In this document: in pieces, positions 51,534-61,631 of the stretch
Layout: the number at the start of each line of letters is the position of its first letter
Numbering within the stretch: position 1 is the stretch's first letter
From: Paenibacillus sp. MMS18-CY102
Lineage (GTDB): Bacteria; Bacillota; Bacilli; Paenibacillales; Paenibacillaceae
Length of the DNA stretch: 64,000 nt
Assembly: GCF_009789195.1 (NCBI RefSeq)
Contig: NZ_WSTC01000006.1
Location: 131,971 to 195,970 of the forward strand
Direction of reading: 5' to 3'
The notes under the pieces: generated by a model
The model's input: the letters and a program-made list of their open reading frames with translations, nothing else
Databases searched by the model: none
Told to the model about the DNA's origin: nothing
Translations under genes and position numbers: made by a program

Positions 51534-53384
51534 ATGACATACCAAACCTGTTTATTTGACTTGTTCGAACAACGTGTGGAGCAAACCCCAGACCGTGTCG
51601 CACTTGTGTTTCAAGATGAACTTTTAACCTACAAGGAACTAAATAATAGGTCTAACCGTTTAGCATACAAATTGCAAGAAATGGGTGTAGGGCCGGATGT
51701 GCCAGTAGGTCTAATGTTAGAGCGGTCTGTCGAAATGATCGTCGGTTTGCTCGCCATTCTTAAAGCAGGAGGCGCGTACGTGCCGCTGGATCCGGAGTAC
51801 CCGCGGGACCGTATCGCGTACATGATCGAAGACTCGGGCATCGCATTGGTTTTAACGCAAGCCCACTTGGTTGAAAACCTTCCAGAAAACGGCGTGGATC
51901 CTGTACTCCTGTCTAAGAGTGAAGGCGACTACCTGTCGTATTCCAACAGCAATCCAAGCAGAACGGCCCAGAGCGACAACTTGGCTTACATTATCTATAC
52001 GTCAGGGTCGACTGGAAAACCGAAAGGGGTTATGCTCGAGCACCGCAACGTGGCTAGCTTCTTGAATGGGACCAAGCAATCGATTTCATTCAAAGAGGAC
52101 AGCAGCATACTGTGCATCACAACGATCTCCTTCGATATTTTCGTGCTGGAGACATTATTGCCACTTACGGAAGGCTATCGCGTTGTATTAGCAAGCCGCG
52201 AGGAGCAGATGGATATGCTCGCGCTTCAAGTGCTTATCCAGAAACATCAAGTCAACACGCTCCAAATGACCCCATCGCGCATGCAACTGTTTTTAGCCGA
52301 GGACCCAGATTTGCAAAGCCTAAGCCACGTTCGCACGATCATGCTTGGCGGCGAAGCGCTTCCGCTGCGGTTGTTGAAGAAGCTGCAAACGGTATCCGGC
52401 GTGAAGCTCTTCAATATGTATGGGCCTACAGAGACAACGGTCTGGTCTTTGGTGAGCGATGTAACGAATGCGGAGAAGGTTACGATTGGCACTCCGATCA
52501 ACGGGACATTCGTTTATGTAATGGATGAACAAGGCGTACCCGTTCCACAAGGGGAAGAAGGCGAGCTTTATATTGGCGGTCCAGGTGTAGCACGCGGTTA
52601 CTTCCAACGGCCCGAACTGACGGCAGAACGGTTCATTGTCCGCACAGGCACAGAAGGGGAAGAACGGCTCTACCGCACAGGGGACCTTGTTAAGGTGAAC
52701 GAGGATGGGCGGATCGAATATTTGGGCCGAAACGATTTTCAGGTCAAGGTTCGCGGTTTCCGCATCGAGTTGGGCGAAATTGAAGCGACGCTGGAGAGCC
52801 ATCCCAACATCGTGCAGGCAGTTGTAGTTGTGCGTGAGGAGCAGATCGGCAATGCCCGCATTTCAGCCTACTATGTTCCAGCCCAGCTTAATCCACCATC
52901 TGTAAGGGAATTGAAAGCATATGTGCAAAGCCGCCTTCCAGACTATATGACTCCTTCGTCTTGGGTGGAGATGGAGCAATGGCCGCTTACGCCAAATGGC
53001 AAAATTGACCGCAGGGCACTCCCGAATCCAAGCATGAGCCGCTTAAGCCTGGAATTGCCGTATGTGGAGCCGAAGACGGAAATAGAGATCGAAATCGCCG
53101 CGATATGGGCTGATATTCTCGAATATGATCGAGTCGGCATTGAGGATAATTTTATCGAGCTAGGCGGGAATTCCATTTTAACGACTCAAGTGCTGACCCG
53201 CATCGACCAGACGTACAAAGTGAGAGTATCCTTCCAAGATATGTTGATTCGTGGCAATACCGTGAAAGTGCTCGCTTCCATCGTTGAAGAACTGCTGCTG
53301 CTTCAAGCGGGTGACGAGGAACTAGCGTTGCTTCTCGCTGAATTGGAAGGCCTGTCTGACGAGGAAGCAGAAGCGCTGAAATAA
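51534..53384 (+). CDS. NRPS initiation module, A-T (glycine-type code)
   Basis: 616 residues. Adenylation domain (~10-505): A3 [12 protein letters not shown]5 M-Y-G-P-T-E-T-T, A7 Y-R-T-G-D, A8 R-G-F-R-I-E-L-G-E-I-E, A10 T-P-N-G-K-I-D-R. Carrier domain (~520-590): D-N-F-I-E-L-G-G-N-S-I with the phosphopantetheine Ser. A ~25-residue acidic tail (L-A-E-L-E-G-L-S-D-E-E-A-E-A-L) resembles an NRPS docking segment. The specificity residues read D-I-L-Q-M-G-M-V-W-K, close to the DILQLGLIWK glycine code, so Gly is predicted. There is no C domain, so it loads the first residue. GGGAGG lies 12 nt before ATG 51534, rather far. The Sfp-type enzyme at 5.6 kb could prime it. Confidence 0.92.
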   Translation: MTYQTCLFDLFEQRVEQTPDRVALVFQDELLTYKELNNRSNRLAYKLQEMGVGPDVPVGLMLERSVEMIVGLLAILKAGGAYVPLDPEYPRDRIAYMIEDSGIALVLTQAHLVENLPENGVDPVLLSKSEGDYLSYSNSNPSRTAQSDNLAYIIYTSGSTGKPKGVMLEHRNVASFLNGTKQSISFKEDSSILCITTISFDIFVLETLLPLTEGYRVVLASREEQMDMLALQVLIQKHQVNTLQMTPSRMQLFLAEDPDLQSLSHVRTIMLGGEALPLRLLKKLQTVSGVKLFNMYGPTETTVWSLVSDVTNAEKVTIGTPINGTFVYVMDEQGVPVPQGEEGELYIGGPGVARGYFQRPELTAERFIVRTGTEGEERLYRTGDLVKVNEDGRIEYLGRNDFQVKVRGFRIELGEIEATLESHPNIVQAVVVVREEQIGNARISAYYVPAQLNPPSVRELKAYVQSRLPDYMTPSSWVEMEQWPLTPNGKIDRRALPNPSMSRLSLELPYVEPKTEIEIEIAAIWADILEYDRVGIEDNFIELGGNSILTTQVLTRIDQTYKVRVSFQDMLIRGNTVKVLASIVEELLLLQAGDEELALLLAELEGLSDEEAEALK

Positions 53385-53417
53385 AATAATGGGGTTTCAA
53401 GGAGTGAAATAATACAG

Positions 53418-54809
53418 ATGGCAAATTTTGTTGTCAGCGCCCATATGACCAAAGGAGACGTGCTTCCCTTCCTTCGGTTTTCGGCTGCCTTGAAGAAAAG
53501 GGGACATCGGGTCACCTTAGTTACGCATGGCGCGTTTGGCCCTCTCGCCCACAAAGCGGGAATCGAATTTAGGGAACTGGATCCACCCGAGCAGTACAAG
53601 CAAATTATGAAAGACTTGTACATGCTAGAAAATCCGTTGACTAAACCGGATTTGTACGCGAAGTATGAGGAAATTTATTACGCGCAAGACAAGCTGCAAA
53701 AAGAATACGACATTCTCAGCGAATTGTGCCAAGCGCCTGATTCTGTTCTTATTTGCCGGGAGATGTCGGGCTTTATCGCGATGATGGTATCCGAAAAGCT
53801 TGGCGTTCCGATCATTGCAGGATTTTTGGCGCCTAGCTACGTGACGCAATTGCAAACATGGGCGGACTTGTCCTTTGATTTTTCAATCTCGCTGATCAAC
53901 CGTTTCCGTGAACATAATGGGCTTGCGCCAGTGAAAGACTGGCTGTCGTGGGCGAAGGCTATTCAAACCAATATCGGTTTTTGGCCGGAAGAATACGCAT
54001 CGCGTGAGCCTGAATGGGGCTTTGATGTCGAGCCAGTAGGATTCCCGCTTGCCGATGAGGCGGAGCTGGAGCCATTGCCTGAGTCGTTGGTAACGTTCCT
54101 TGAGTCTGGCGAACCACCATTGCTCATAACAGGGGGAACTGGCAAGCTGCTGAAGTCGAATTTTTACGAGGTTTGTGTGGAAGCATGCCGATTGACGGGA
54201 CAACGGGCGATTATCGTGACGCAGCATGAGGAGCTTCTGCCTGCGGAACTTCCGGACAATATGCAATGGTACAGCGTGCTCCCGCTAGCTGCGGTATATC
54301 CGCTTCTTGGAAGCATTATTCATCACGGCGGCATCGGAACTGTCAGCGGATCGATGGCAGGCGGCGTTCCCCAGCTAGCGCTAGCGGCGGATACGGACCG
54401 GCCGGATAACGGCAAGCGAGTCAAAAATCTTGGGCTGGGCGAGTATTTGCCTCCTGCATTATGGGAGCCCCATTTGATAGCTGATGCGCTTAAGCGGATT
54501 GCTTCGCCGCATGTGAAGGAACGTTGCATGCAGATGAAGGAAATTATGCATAATCACGATACGATGGAGTATGCTTGCGGAGTGGCGGAGCGGATCGTAG
54601 GGCAGAAGTCGTTCGCAATCTCAAGCGAAAGATTGGCTTTGGACTATGCGGCGGCGGCTTCCGAGATGACCGCTATGAGCCAAACGGCAGCAACTGCAGA
54701 AAGCGAGACAGTGAACCGCATTATGCAAAGCTCTGCTGAACAACGTGCGAAGTTGATCCAGCAATTGCTGCGCAAGCGCAAGGAATTAGCGGGGGTGCAA
54801 GATGAGTAA
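53418..54809 (+). CDS. GT1-family glycosyltransferase (UGT/MGT-like) within the NRPS operon
   Basis: 463 residues of GT-B fold. The N-terminus has S-A-H-M-T-K-G-D-V-L-P-F and R-G-H-R-V-T-L-V-T-H, and the C-terminal donor domain has L-I-T-G-G-T-G-K, the key motif H-H-G-G-I-G-T-V-S-G-S-M-A-G-G-V-P-Q near 300, then D-R-P-D-N-G-K-R-V. The donor is probably an NDP-sugar. The last ~25 residues (S-S-A-E-Q-R-A-K-L-I-Q-Q-L-L-R-K-R-K-E-L) are not usual for GT1 enzymes and look like the N-terminal linker of the next protein. The stop overlaps the C-A-T-TE-MFS gene start by 8 bp (translational coupling). It starts 33 bp after the A-T gene. Probably glycosylates the peptide or an intermediate. Confidence 0.88.
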   Translation: MANFVVSAHMTKGDVLPFLRFSAALKKRGHRVTLVTHGAFGPLAHKAGIEFRELDPPEQYKQIMKDLYMLENPLTKPDLYAKYEEIYYAQDKLQKEYDILSELCQAPDSVLICREMSGFIAMMVSEKLGVPIIAGFLAPSYVTQLQTWADLSFDFSISLINRFREHNGLAPVKDWLSWAKAIQTNIGFWPEEYASREPEWGFDVEPVGFPLADEAELEPLPESLVTFLESGEPPLLITGGTGKLLKSNFYEVCVEACRLTGQRAIIVTQHEELLPAELPDNMQWYSVLPLAAVYPLLGSIIHHGGIGTVSGSMAGGVPQLALAADTDRPDNGKRVKNLGLGEYLPPALWEPHLIADALKRIASPHVKERCMQMKEIMHNHDTMEYACGVAERIVGQKSFAISSERLALDYAAAASEMTAMSQTAATAESETVNRIMQSSAEQRAKLIQQLLRKRKELAGVQDE

Positions 54810-57800
54810 AACCCAGCAGGAGCTTCTGGAGAAGCTGTCGCCAGAGAAGCGGGCTCTGCTCGCCGAGCGCCTTGGACAGCGCAAGAAGCTGGAAACCGTT
54901 GACCAGACGGCCATGCCTAAGCTTGCCCGCCAAGAGGGAGAGAACTCGTTTCCCCTGTCATCAGCGCAAGCGAGGATATGGTTTTACGAGAATGTTAATC
55001 CGGGCACGCCACGTTACAACTTCGCTAACTCCTACCGCTTTATTGGCAAATTGAACGAGGACGCTCTCCATTTTGCAATCAATGAAATCGTGAAGCGGCA
55101 TGAAGTGCTGCGTGCGTATTTCCCTGATGGGCAAGAGGATCCTGTGCAAGTCATTCGCCCGTCGATGACAGTTAGCATTAATCGGATACTGCCAGAGCCT
55201 GGACAGTCGTTCAAGGACGAAGCCTCACTCATCGAAATCATGAAGGAAACGTCCAAGGAACTATTTAATTTGCAAGATGGCCCTTTGGTGCGCGTTAATC
55301 TATACCGCGTTTCTGAGGAAGAGCATGTTTTGCTCTGGATGACCCATCATATCGTATATGATCTATGGTCTGCTCGTGTATTCGACAAGGAATTCCAGTC
55401 ATTCTATCAGTCATATCTAACTGGTGAGCAAGCGCGCTTAACGGAACTCCCGGTGCAATATCCAGATTATGCGGCTTGGCAGCAGGGCTGGGTTGGCGGA
55501 GAAGAGTACAAGAAGCAGCTTGCTTATTGGCAGAACCGATTGGCAAAGCCATTGCCGCTTCTGGACCTTCCGATCGATTTTAACCGTAAGCCGTTAGAAA
55601 ATCAGTACGTCATGAAAACGTTCGAATTTGCGATTCCAGCCTCCTTGGTTAAGCGAATTCGGGAAAGCGGAAAAACGCTGGGATGTACGTTGTACATATC
55701 ACTTCTTTCCGCGTATAAGCTTTTATTGCAACGCTATAGCGGACAAAATGATATGATCGTCAGCTCTGCCGTAACGAACCGCACGAAGCGGGAAACAATC
55801 GATTTAATCGGCTATTTTGCGAATACAGTCGCATTACGGACGAAGATTGAACCCGAAATAAGCTTCAGAGAGCTGGTTAAACGGGTGCAAGAAGCAGTAC
55901 TGGAGGCGAACGACCACCAGGATGTGCCGTTTAATAAAGTCGTAGAAGCGCTGAAGCCAGAACGCAGCTTGATGCGCAGTACGCTGATCGAAACGATGTT
56001 CTTGCTAGAAGGAGTTCCGCATGGCAAGCTAATTAATCCCCAGCTGGAAATGATCCCAATCGAGGTCGACCGCATGCGCGGAGGATTCGACGTTACGCTG
56101 GCGATCTGGGAAGACGGAGACGAAGCGTATCCCGGAACCCTGACCTATAACCCCGAACTATTCACAGAACAGACGATTCGCCGCATGCATCGCCATTTGA
56201 TTTCTATTTTAGACCTGGCTTCCTCACAGCCAGAACTGCCTCTCCATGAAATTACCAAATTGCCACAAGAAGATTATGAAGAGGTTGTCGTTTCGTGGAA
56301 TAATCGAAATTTGCCTGTATTAAGAGAGCCTGAGCCTGCGTTTCAGCAATTCGAGCGCCAAGCGGAACGCCTTGCTGATCAAGAAGCTGTCCGCTGCGAG
56401 AACAAGTCCTACACCTATAAGCAGCTGAACGAAAAAGCGAACCAGATGGCACGCTATTTGGGCCAATTGGGCGTTAAATCGGAAACGGTAGTCGGGCTGT
56501 ACTTAGACCGGTCGCTCGACATGATGGCTGGGCTGCTTGGCGTTATGAAATCGGGCGGAGCCTATGTGCCTTTGGACCCGAAAAATCCGATCGAACGCGT
56601 GAAAACGGTCATACAAGAAGCGGGCGTATCGATTCTCTTTACGGAATCGGAACTAGCTGAAGAGGTTCTTGAACTTCCAGGCGTAAGGACAATTGTCCTG
56701 GATACCGATGAAGTGATCGACGCAATTGAGGCAATGGATGCTGCTAATCTGAACGTCACCGTTTCGCCAGAGCAACTGGGCTACCTGTTGTTTACGTCCG
56801 GATCGACGGGCAAGCCGAAGGGCATTGGGGTTGAACACCGCCAATTAAGCCACTATATTAGCGGCATTATGCAGGAGCTTGACCTAAAGCCAAATTGGCA
56901 TTACGCCATGGTTACGACGTTCGCGGCAGATCTTGGCTCAACGATGATCTGGGGAGCGCTTATCGGTGGAGGAACGCTGCATATTCTGAAGTATGAGCGC
57001 GCTGCCGATCCGGATGCATTCGCGGCCTATTTCCGCAAACATCCAATCGACTGCATGAAAATCGTTCCAAGCCACTTCGAGGCGCTGCTGAACATCGATA
57101 ACCCTGCTGATGTGCTTCCTCGTGAACGATTGATTTTTGCAGGTGAAGCATCCCACTGGGAAATGATCGATACGATTCGGAAAATGAACCCGACATGTAC
57201 GATCCAGAACCATTATGGACCGACCGAAACGACCGTTTCTGTACTCACCTATCCGGTTCCGAGCCGTCCTCCTGCTTACAAGTCGACCGTTCCGCTAGGG
57301 CGTCCAATTGCCGGTGTCAGCACCTATGTATTGGATGAATTAGGCAAGCCGGTTCCAATCGGGGCGATTGGCGAGCTTTACATCGGAGGCCTGACTGTAA
57401 CGAGAGGCTACTACGGACAGCCGGAGTTGACCGAGGAACGTTTCTTGCCTAATCCATTCTCGTCGGAGGCTGGAAGCAGATTTTATCGGACAGGTGACCT
57501 GGTTCGGTACTGGGCCGATGGCAACATTGAATTTATCGGGCGTACGGACTTCCAAGTGAAAATTCGCGGATTCCGGATTGAAACAGGCGAGGTTGAGAGC
57601 GTCATTTTGGCCCAAAAGGATGTCCGGGATGCGATCGTCATCGCAAGGGAAGACACGCCGGGCGACAAGCGGCTTGTTGCTTACGTCATTCCTTCCAACT
57701 CGGAAGCCTACTCGACTTCGGAATTGCGCAAATCGTTAAAAGACATTTTGCCGGACTATATGGTCCCATCTGCTTTCTGCGTAATGGACCAGTTCCCGCT

Positions 57801-60369
57801 GAACGCCAATGGCAAAATCGAACGCAAAGCACTGCCTTTGCCAGAAGCCTCCCTTGCGGATATGGCAGATTTGATGGTAGCGCCGCGCAATGAAATAGAA
57901 ACGCGTATTGCTCAGATTTGGTCGGAGACGCTGGAGCTGCCAGTAGAGCAAATCGGCATCGACCATGATTTCTTCGATATTGGCGGAGAGTCGCTCAAAG
58001 CGATTAAGATCGTGCGCAAGATTGGCTCTGGAGTTAGCGTAATGGATATGATCAAATATCCAACGATCCGTGAGCTGGCAGAACGAATGGGCGCTAGCCG
58101 TTCAGGCGAAGGAACGAAGCTGCTTCATGAGCTGACCCGGCCGATCTCAGCTGCAATCAAGGATGCGAGTGTCATCTGCTTGCCATTTGGCGGAGGCAGC
58201 GCAATTACGTTCCGGAATCTAGCGGAAGCATTGCCTGCACGGTTCTCGCTATTTGCCGCTGATTTGCCTGGCCATGATTTCAGCAGGGCGGATGAGCCGC
58301 TTGAGCCGCTAGATGCTGCGATGGCGAGCTTGCTTGAGGAAATCAAGCTTCAAGTGAAGGGGCCTATCTTGTTGTATGGCCACTGCGTTGGCGGAGCTGC
58401 CGCTTTGAAGCTCGCTTACATGTTGGAAGAAGAAGGCTTTGATCTGCGAGGCGTCTTCATGGCAGGGACATTCCCGGCTGCAAGGCTTCCAGGCAAGCTG
58501 TTCGAATGGTGGCATCGGTTTTTCCCGCGGCACAAGCTAATGTCTACCAAAATGATCAAGGAAACATTCCGTGCATTCGGGGGGCTTGATGACAGCATCT
58601 CCGAAGAAGAGCAGACGTTTATGATGCGAAGCTCGCAACATGACGGCAAAGAAGCGGAGGATTACTACACATCCTTATACTCGCAACAGAATTATCCGAA
58701 GCTGAAGGCTCCGATTACATGTGTTGTTGGCGGATCTGACCGGATGACGCTGTTCTATGAAGAACAATACGCCGACTGGGAAGATTTTAGCGATAACGTT
58801 AACTTGAGAGTTATTCCGAATGCGGGCCACTACTTCCAGAAGCATCAGCCAGATGAATTGGCTGAACATATCGTGGAGCAGAACCGTATGTGGAAGGCTG
58901 CGGGCGCTGTGTCTGCAAGCAATCAGGAAGTCGCAAGTGCTGCTGAATCGTTTGTAGGCAAACAAGACAGCCGAAGAATGAAGCCTAGCATGGCTGCATT
59001 CTTCGTCGTATCGTTTAGCCGCCTCATCTCTATGATGGGATCGAACCTTCTTGGATTTGCATTAGGCTTGTGGGTTTATCAAGAAACGGGATCAGTGGGC
59101 GACTTTGCGATGATTTCTGTCTTTGCTATGATTCCAGGCATCCTGCTTCTCCCGTTCGCAGGAGCGATTGCAGACCGGTATGACCGCCGGAAAATTATGA
59201 TGGCATCCGAAGTTATGGCGTTAGTAGCAACTGGCTTTATCGGCATTCTGTATTGGACGGACAATTTGCTGCTATGGCATATGTGCGCGGCCGCCGTATT
59301 ATCGGCGATGGCAGGCTCGTTTATGGGGCCGGCGTCCCAAGCCGCAGTCACGCAGCTCGTACCGAAGCGTTATTTAGCCCAGGCGAACAGCATCAACGGA
59401 ATTACGAATGCAGTAACTGGCATCGCCGCCCCAGCCTTGGGAGGCCTGATGGTCGTATCCATTGGCATGAGCGGTTTGCTAATGATTGATATTGTCTCTT
59501 TCGTATTCTGTTTGTTTGCACTTTCGATGATCCGCTTCCCTAATCGCTTGTACTGGAAAGCAGAAGAACCGATCATGAAGGAAATTCTCGGCGGATGGAA
59601 CTATATCATCAAACGGAAAAGCCTCGTCGCTATGGTACTGTTCTTCATGTTGACGAACTTCCTCATGACGTTGTTCAACGTGTTGACTACGCCGCTGGTC
59701 ATGAAGTTTTCGACTGCTGATGTGCTCGGCTTTATTTATACCGGCTGGGGAGTTGGTACGTTAGTCGGTTCTCTCCTCATCAGCATTTGGGGCGGTTTCA
59801 GCCGCCGGACGACCGGAATGGTCGGCTCTGTCGTATTGATCGGCTTGTCCGTAATCTTAACGGGCCTTCAACCGCATCCAGCATTCCCGTTCATCGGATT
59901 GCTAGGATTCGGATTTGCCTTGGCGTTCCTCGAAACCCACTGGCAATCGATCATTCAGGCAAAAGTAGGGTTAGAGCTTCAAGGGCGCGTATTCGCCATG
60001 AATATGATGCTCGCGTTCCTGATGCGCCCGATCAGCTTTATCGTAGCGGGTCCGCTCGCGGACGATTTGTTCGAACCGTTAATGATGCAAGACGGCGCTT
60101 GGTCGAACCTTCTTGGCCCAATCTTCGGCGTCGGGGAAGGGCGAGGAATCGGCGTTCTTGTTACGCTAATTGGAATCGTGCTATTCGTTTGGGGCATTAT
60201 CGGCATGAAGTACCGGCCGCTGCGGGATATGGAAACGATTTTGCCAGATATTATTCCAGATGCACTCATTATTAAAGACAAAGATAAGCTTCAGGAGCTT
60301 GCAGACCAACAACTGCAGGAAGCCATGAACGCTGCGAAAGAAAGCAAGGGACGCACCTTGTCGGCTTAA
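54802..60369 (+). CDS. NRPS-exporter fusion: C-A-T-TE-MFS
   Basis: 1855 residues. Linker helix 5-25 ([13 protein letters not shown]). C domain ~49-480 with H-H-I-V-Y-D-L-W-S (catalytic His) and I-G-Y-F-A-N-T. A domain ~513-1012 with [18 protein letters not shown] and Y-R-T-G-D; specificity residues read D-L-T-K-I-A-H-V-S, nearest to Asp/Asn-type codes, low confidence. T domain ~1027-1097 (D-I-G-G-E-S-L). Thioesterase ~1106-1360 has Y-G-H-C-V-G-G: Cys1195 replaces the usual Ser; Asp1313 and His1343 are the likely other triad members. From ~1393 to 1820 is a 12-helix MFS permease of the EntS/MFS_3 type (D-R-Y-D-R-R-K). The protein should add the second residue, release the product and export it, at the membrane. 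A terminator follows. Confidence 0.93.
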   Translation: MSKTQQELLEKLSPEKRALLAERLGQRKKLETVDQTAMPKLARQEGENSFPLSSAQARIWFYENVNPGTPRYNFANSYRFIGKLNEDALHFAINEIVKRHEVLRAYFPDGQEDPVQVIRPSMTVSINRILPEPGQSFKDEASLIEIMKETSKELFNLQDGPLVRVNLYRVSEEEHVLLWMTHHIVYDLWSARVFDKEFQSFYQSYLTGEQARLTELPVQYPDYAAWQQGWVGGEEYKKQLAYWQNRLAKPLPLLDLPIDFNRKPLENQYVMKTFEFAIPASLVKRIRESGKTLGCTLYISLLSAYKLLLQRYSGQNDMIVSSAVTNRTKRETIDLIGYFANTVALRTKIEPEISFRELVKRVQEAVLEANDHQDVPFNKVVEALKPERSLMRSTLIETMFLLEGVPHGKLINPQLEMIPIEVDRMRGGFDVTLAIWEDGDEAYPGTLTYNPELFTEQTIRRMHRHLISILDLASSQPELPLHEITKLPQEDYEEVVVSWNNRNLPVLREPEPAFQQFERQAERLADQEAVRCENKSYTYKQLNEKANQMARYLGQLGVKSETVVGLYLDRSLDMMAGLLGVMKSGGAYVPLDPKNPIERVKTVIQEAGVSILFTESELAEEVLELPGVRTIVLDTDEVIDAIEAMDAANLNVTVSPEQLGYLLFTSGSTGKPKGIGVEHRQLSHYISGIMQELDLKPNWHYAMVTTFAADLGSTMIWGALIGGGTLHILKYERAADPDAFAAYFRKHPIDCMKIVPSHFEALLNIDNPADVLPRERLIFAGEASHWEMIDTIRKMNPTCTIQNHYGPTETTVSVLTYPVPSRPPAYKSTVPLGRPIAGVSTYVLDELGKPVPIGAIGELYIGGLTVTRGYYGQPELTEERFLPNPFSSEAGSRFYRTGDLVRYWADGNIEFIGRTDFQVKIRGFRIETGEVESVILAQKDVRDAIVIAREDTPGDKRLVAYVIPSNSEAYSTSELRKSLKDILPDYMVPSAFCVMDQFPLNANGKIERKALPLPEASLADMADLMVAPRNEIETRIAQIWSETLELPVEQIGIDHDFFDIGGESLKAIKIVRKIGSGVSVMDMIKYPTIRELAERMGASRSGEGTKLLHELTRPISAAIKDASVICLPFGGGSAITFRNLAEALPARFSLFAADLPGHDFSRADEPLEPLDAAMASLLEEIKLQVKGPILLYGHCVGGAAALKLAYMLEEEGFDLRGVFMAGTFPAARLPGKLFEWWHRFFPRHKLMSTKMIKETFRAFGGLDDSISEEEQTFMMRSSQHDGKEAEDYYTSLYSQQNYPKLKAPITCVVGGSDRMTLFYEEQYADWEDFSDNVNLRVIPNAGHYFQKHQPDELAEHIVEQNRMWKAAGAVSASNQEVASAAESFVGKQDSRRMKPSMAAFFVVSFSRLISMMGSNLLGFALGLWVYQETGSVGDFAMISVFAMIPGILLLPFAGAIADRYDRRKIMMASEVMALVATGFIGILYWTDNLLLWHMCAAAVLSAMAGSFMGPASQAAVTQLVPKRYLAQANSINGITNAVTGIAAPALGGLMVVSIGMSGLLMIDIVSFVFCLFALSMIRFPNRLYWKAEEPIMKEILGGWNYIIKRKSLVAMVLFFMLTNFLMTLFNVLTTPLVMKFSTADVLGFIYTGWGVGTLVGSLLISIWGGFSRRTTGMVGSVVLIGLSVILTGLQPHPAFPFIGLLGFGFALAFLETHWQSIIQAKVGLELQGRVFAMNMMLAFLMRPISFIVAGPLADDLFEPLMMQDGAWSNLLGPIFGVGEGRGIGVLVTLIGIVLFVWGIIGMKYRPLRDMETILPDIIPDALIIKDKDKLQELADQQLQEAMNAAKESKGRTLSA

Positions 60370-60380
60370 TCCATGAATCA

Positions 60381-60417
60381 ACGATTCTGCTCATTGATGA
60401 GCAGAATCGTTTTTTTA
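60381..60417 (+). terminator. Terminator of the NRPS operon
   Basis: ACGATTCTGCTCAT pairs perfectly with ATGAGCAGAATCGT and is followed by seven T, 12 bp after the fusion gene's stop. Confidence 0.93.
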
Positions 60418-60443
60418 TTTGTAACATGCCCCGGAGGGCAGTT

Positions 60444-60468
60444 AATAGGGCAGAAAAACCTGCCCTAA
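60444..60468. repeat. Short hairpin repeat, family 2, perfect copy
   Basis: TAGGGCAG-AAAAAC-CTGCCCTA has a perfect 8-bp stem. It is the best copy of the family also found at 18808 and 27608-27680. Confidence 0.55.
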
Positions 60469-60572
60469 CGAGCACCAAGCGCCTCAGCGTAGGCGTTAAT
60501 GCTTTGCATGATCCCGAAATCGCATTCACGGATTTCTCCATACGATCGGTCACGTTCTGCCTCTACTGCCAA
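60465..60572 (-). CDS. Possible 35-residue protein on the minus strand
   Basis: TTG 60572 lies 5 nt after AGGGGAGG (minus strand). The 35-residue product begins [15 protein letters not shown] and ends [10 protein letters not shown]. The composition is protein-like (amphipathic, charged), unlike random sequence. It could also be the C-terminal relic of a larger protein. The stop codon lies inside the family 2 hairpin. No function can be assigned. Confidence 0.35.
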   Translation of the reverse strand: MAVEAERDRSYGEIRECDFGIMQSINAYAEALGAR

Positions 60573-60686
60573 TGCTGCCTCCCCTGTCCCGACCTTTCAT
60601 TTGATCAGCTTCCGAACGTGTCAATTCATGGCGAATGTTCCAGCGCTAATATGGAGATAGTACGAAAGGACAGGAGGATGATCGTG

Positions 60687-61499
60687 ATGGCATTTACTGA
60701 AGAGCAGCGAATTACGTTGCATGGCTTCAACAATTTGACCAAATCCCTTAGCTTTAATATGTATGATATTTGTTACACGAAGACGAAAGAGGAGCGGGAA
60801 GCGTACATCGCTTACATTGACGAGCAGTACAATTCTGACCGGTTGACGGGCATCCTCAATACAGTTGCAGACATTATCGGAGCGCATGTGCTTAACACAG
60901 CCAAACAGGATTATGTCCCACAAGGAGCAAGCGTCACGCTGCTGGTGTCGGAAGGGCCAATTGTTGAGGTGCCGACGGAATCGTATGAAGAGTCGCCGGG
61001 CCCTTTGCCGGACAATGTCGTGCTGCAACTGGACAAAAGTCATATTACGGTCCATACGTATCCTGAATATCACCCGAGCGAAGGGATCAGTACGTTCCGC
61101 GCAGACATTGACGTGTCGACCTGCGGCGAGATTTCCCCTTTGAAGGCGCTCAATTACTTGATTCATTCGTTCGATACAGATATTATGACGATCGACTATC
61201 GAGTCCGGGGATTCACGCGGGACATCCATGGCAATAAGCTGTTCATTGATCATGACATTAACTCGATCCAAAATTACATACCAGATGAAGTCATCGATAT
61301 GTACGATATGATTGACGTGAATGTGTATCAGGAGAACATTTTTCATACGAAATGCAAGCTCCGCCAATTTGATCTCAATAACTATCTGTTCGGATATACG
61401 AAGGATGTGCTAAGCAAACAGGAGCAGAGAAACATTGCCGACCTGCTTAAGATTGAAATGGATGAAATATTTTATGGTAAAAATTTCAATAAATTATAG
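60687..61499 (+). CDS. speD: S-adenosylmethionine decarboxylase proenzyme (SpeD, long form)
   Basis: 270 residues, the length of the E. coli type (~264). It decarboxylates SAM to supply aminopropyl groups for spermidine. The self-cleavage site is visible as [13 protein letters not shown] (Ser118 becomes the pyruvoyl cofactor), followed by [11 protein letters not shown] and R-V-R-G-F-T-R-D. The start is ATG 60687, 9 nt after AGGAGG; the long upstream open frame (60426) has no support. A long-form SpeD is expected in Bacillales beside the short SpeD of B. subtilis. The 300-bp upstream gap holds the NRPS terminator and the family 2 hairpin. Confidence 0.93.
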   Translation: MAFTEEQRITLHGFNNLTKSLSFNMYDICYTKTKEEREAYIAYIDEQYNSDRLTGILNTVADIIGAHVLNTAKQDYVPQGASVTLLVSEGPIVEVPTESYEESPGPLPDNVVLQLDKSHITVHTYPEYHPSEGISTFRADIDVSTCGEISPLKALNYLIHSFDTDIMTIDYRVRGFTRDIHGNKLFIDHDINSIQNYIPDEVIDMYDMIDVNVYQENIFHTKCKLRQFDLNNYLFGYTKDVLSKQEQRNIADLLKIEMDEIFYGKNFNKL

Positions 61500-61577
61500 T
61501 ATATTGAATCGGAATGTTGTGCGTTCTCAACGATTGCAGGACATCCAGCACACGAATCGAATAGCTTAAACATCGCG

Positions 61578-61607
61578 GCCGTCCTATCGTGGGCGGCTTT
61601 ATTACTG
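61578..61607 (+). terminator. Possible terminator after speD
   Basis: GCCGTCC and GGGCGGC pair (one G-T) and are followed by TTTATTA. Weak T tract. Confidence 0.4.
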
Positions 61608-61631
61608 TTTCGGGAGAGGGGAAGCAGCCAT

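Noticed and set aside
51534..60369. Siderophore cluster similar to bacillibactin
   Set aside because: There is no isochorismatase, DHB-activating domain or iron-uptake gene, and a Gly starter plus one module cannot build that product. The EntS-like pump alone is not enough evidence.
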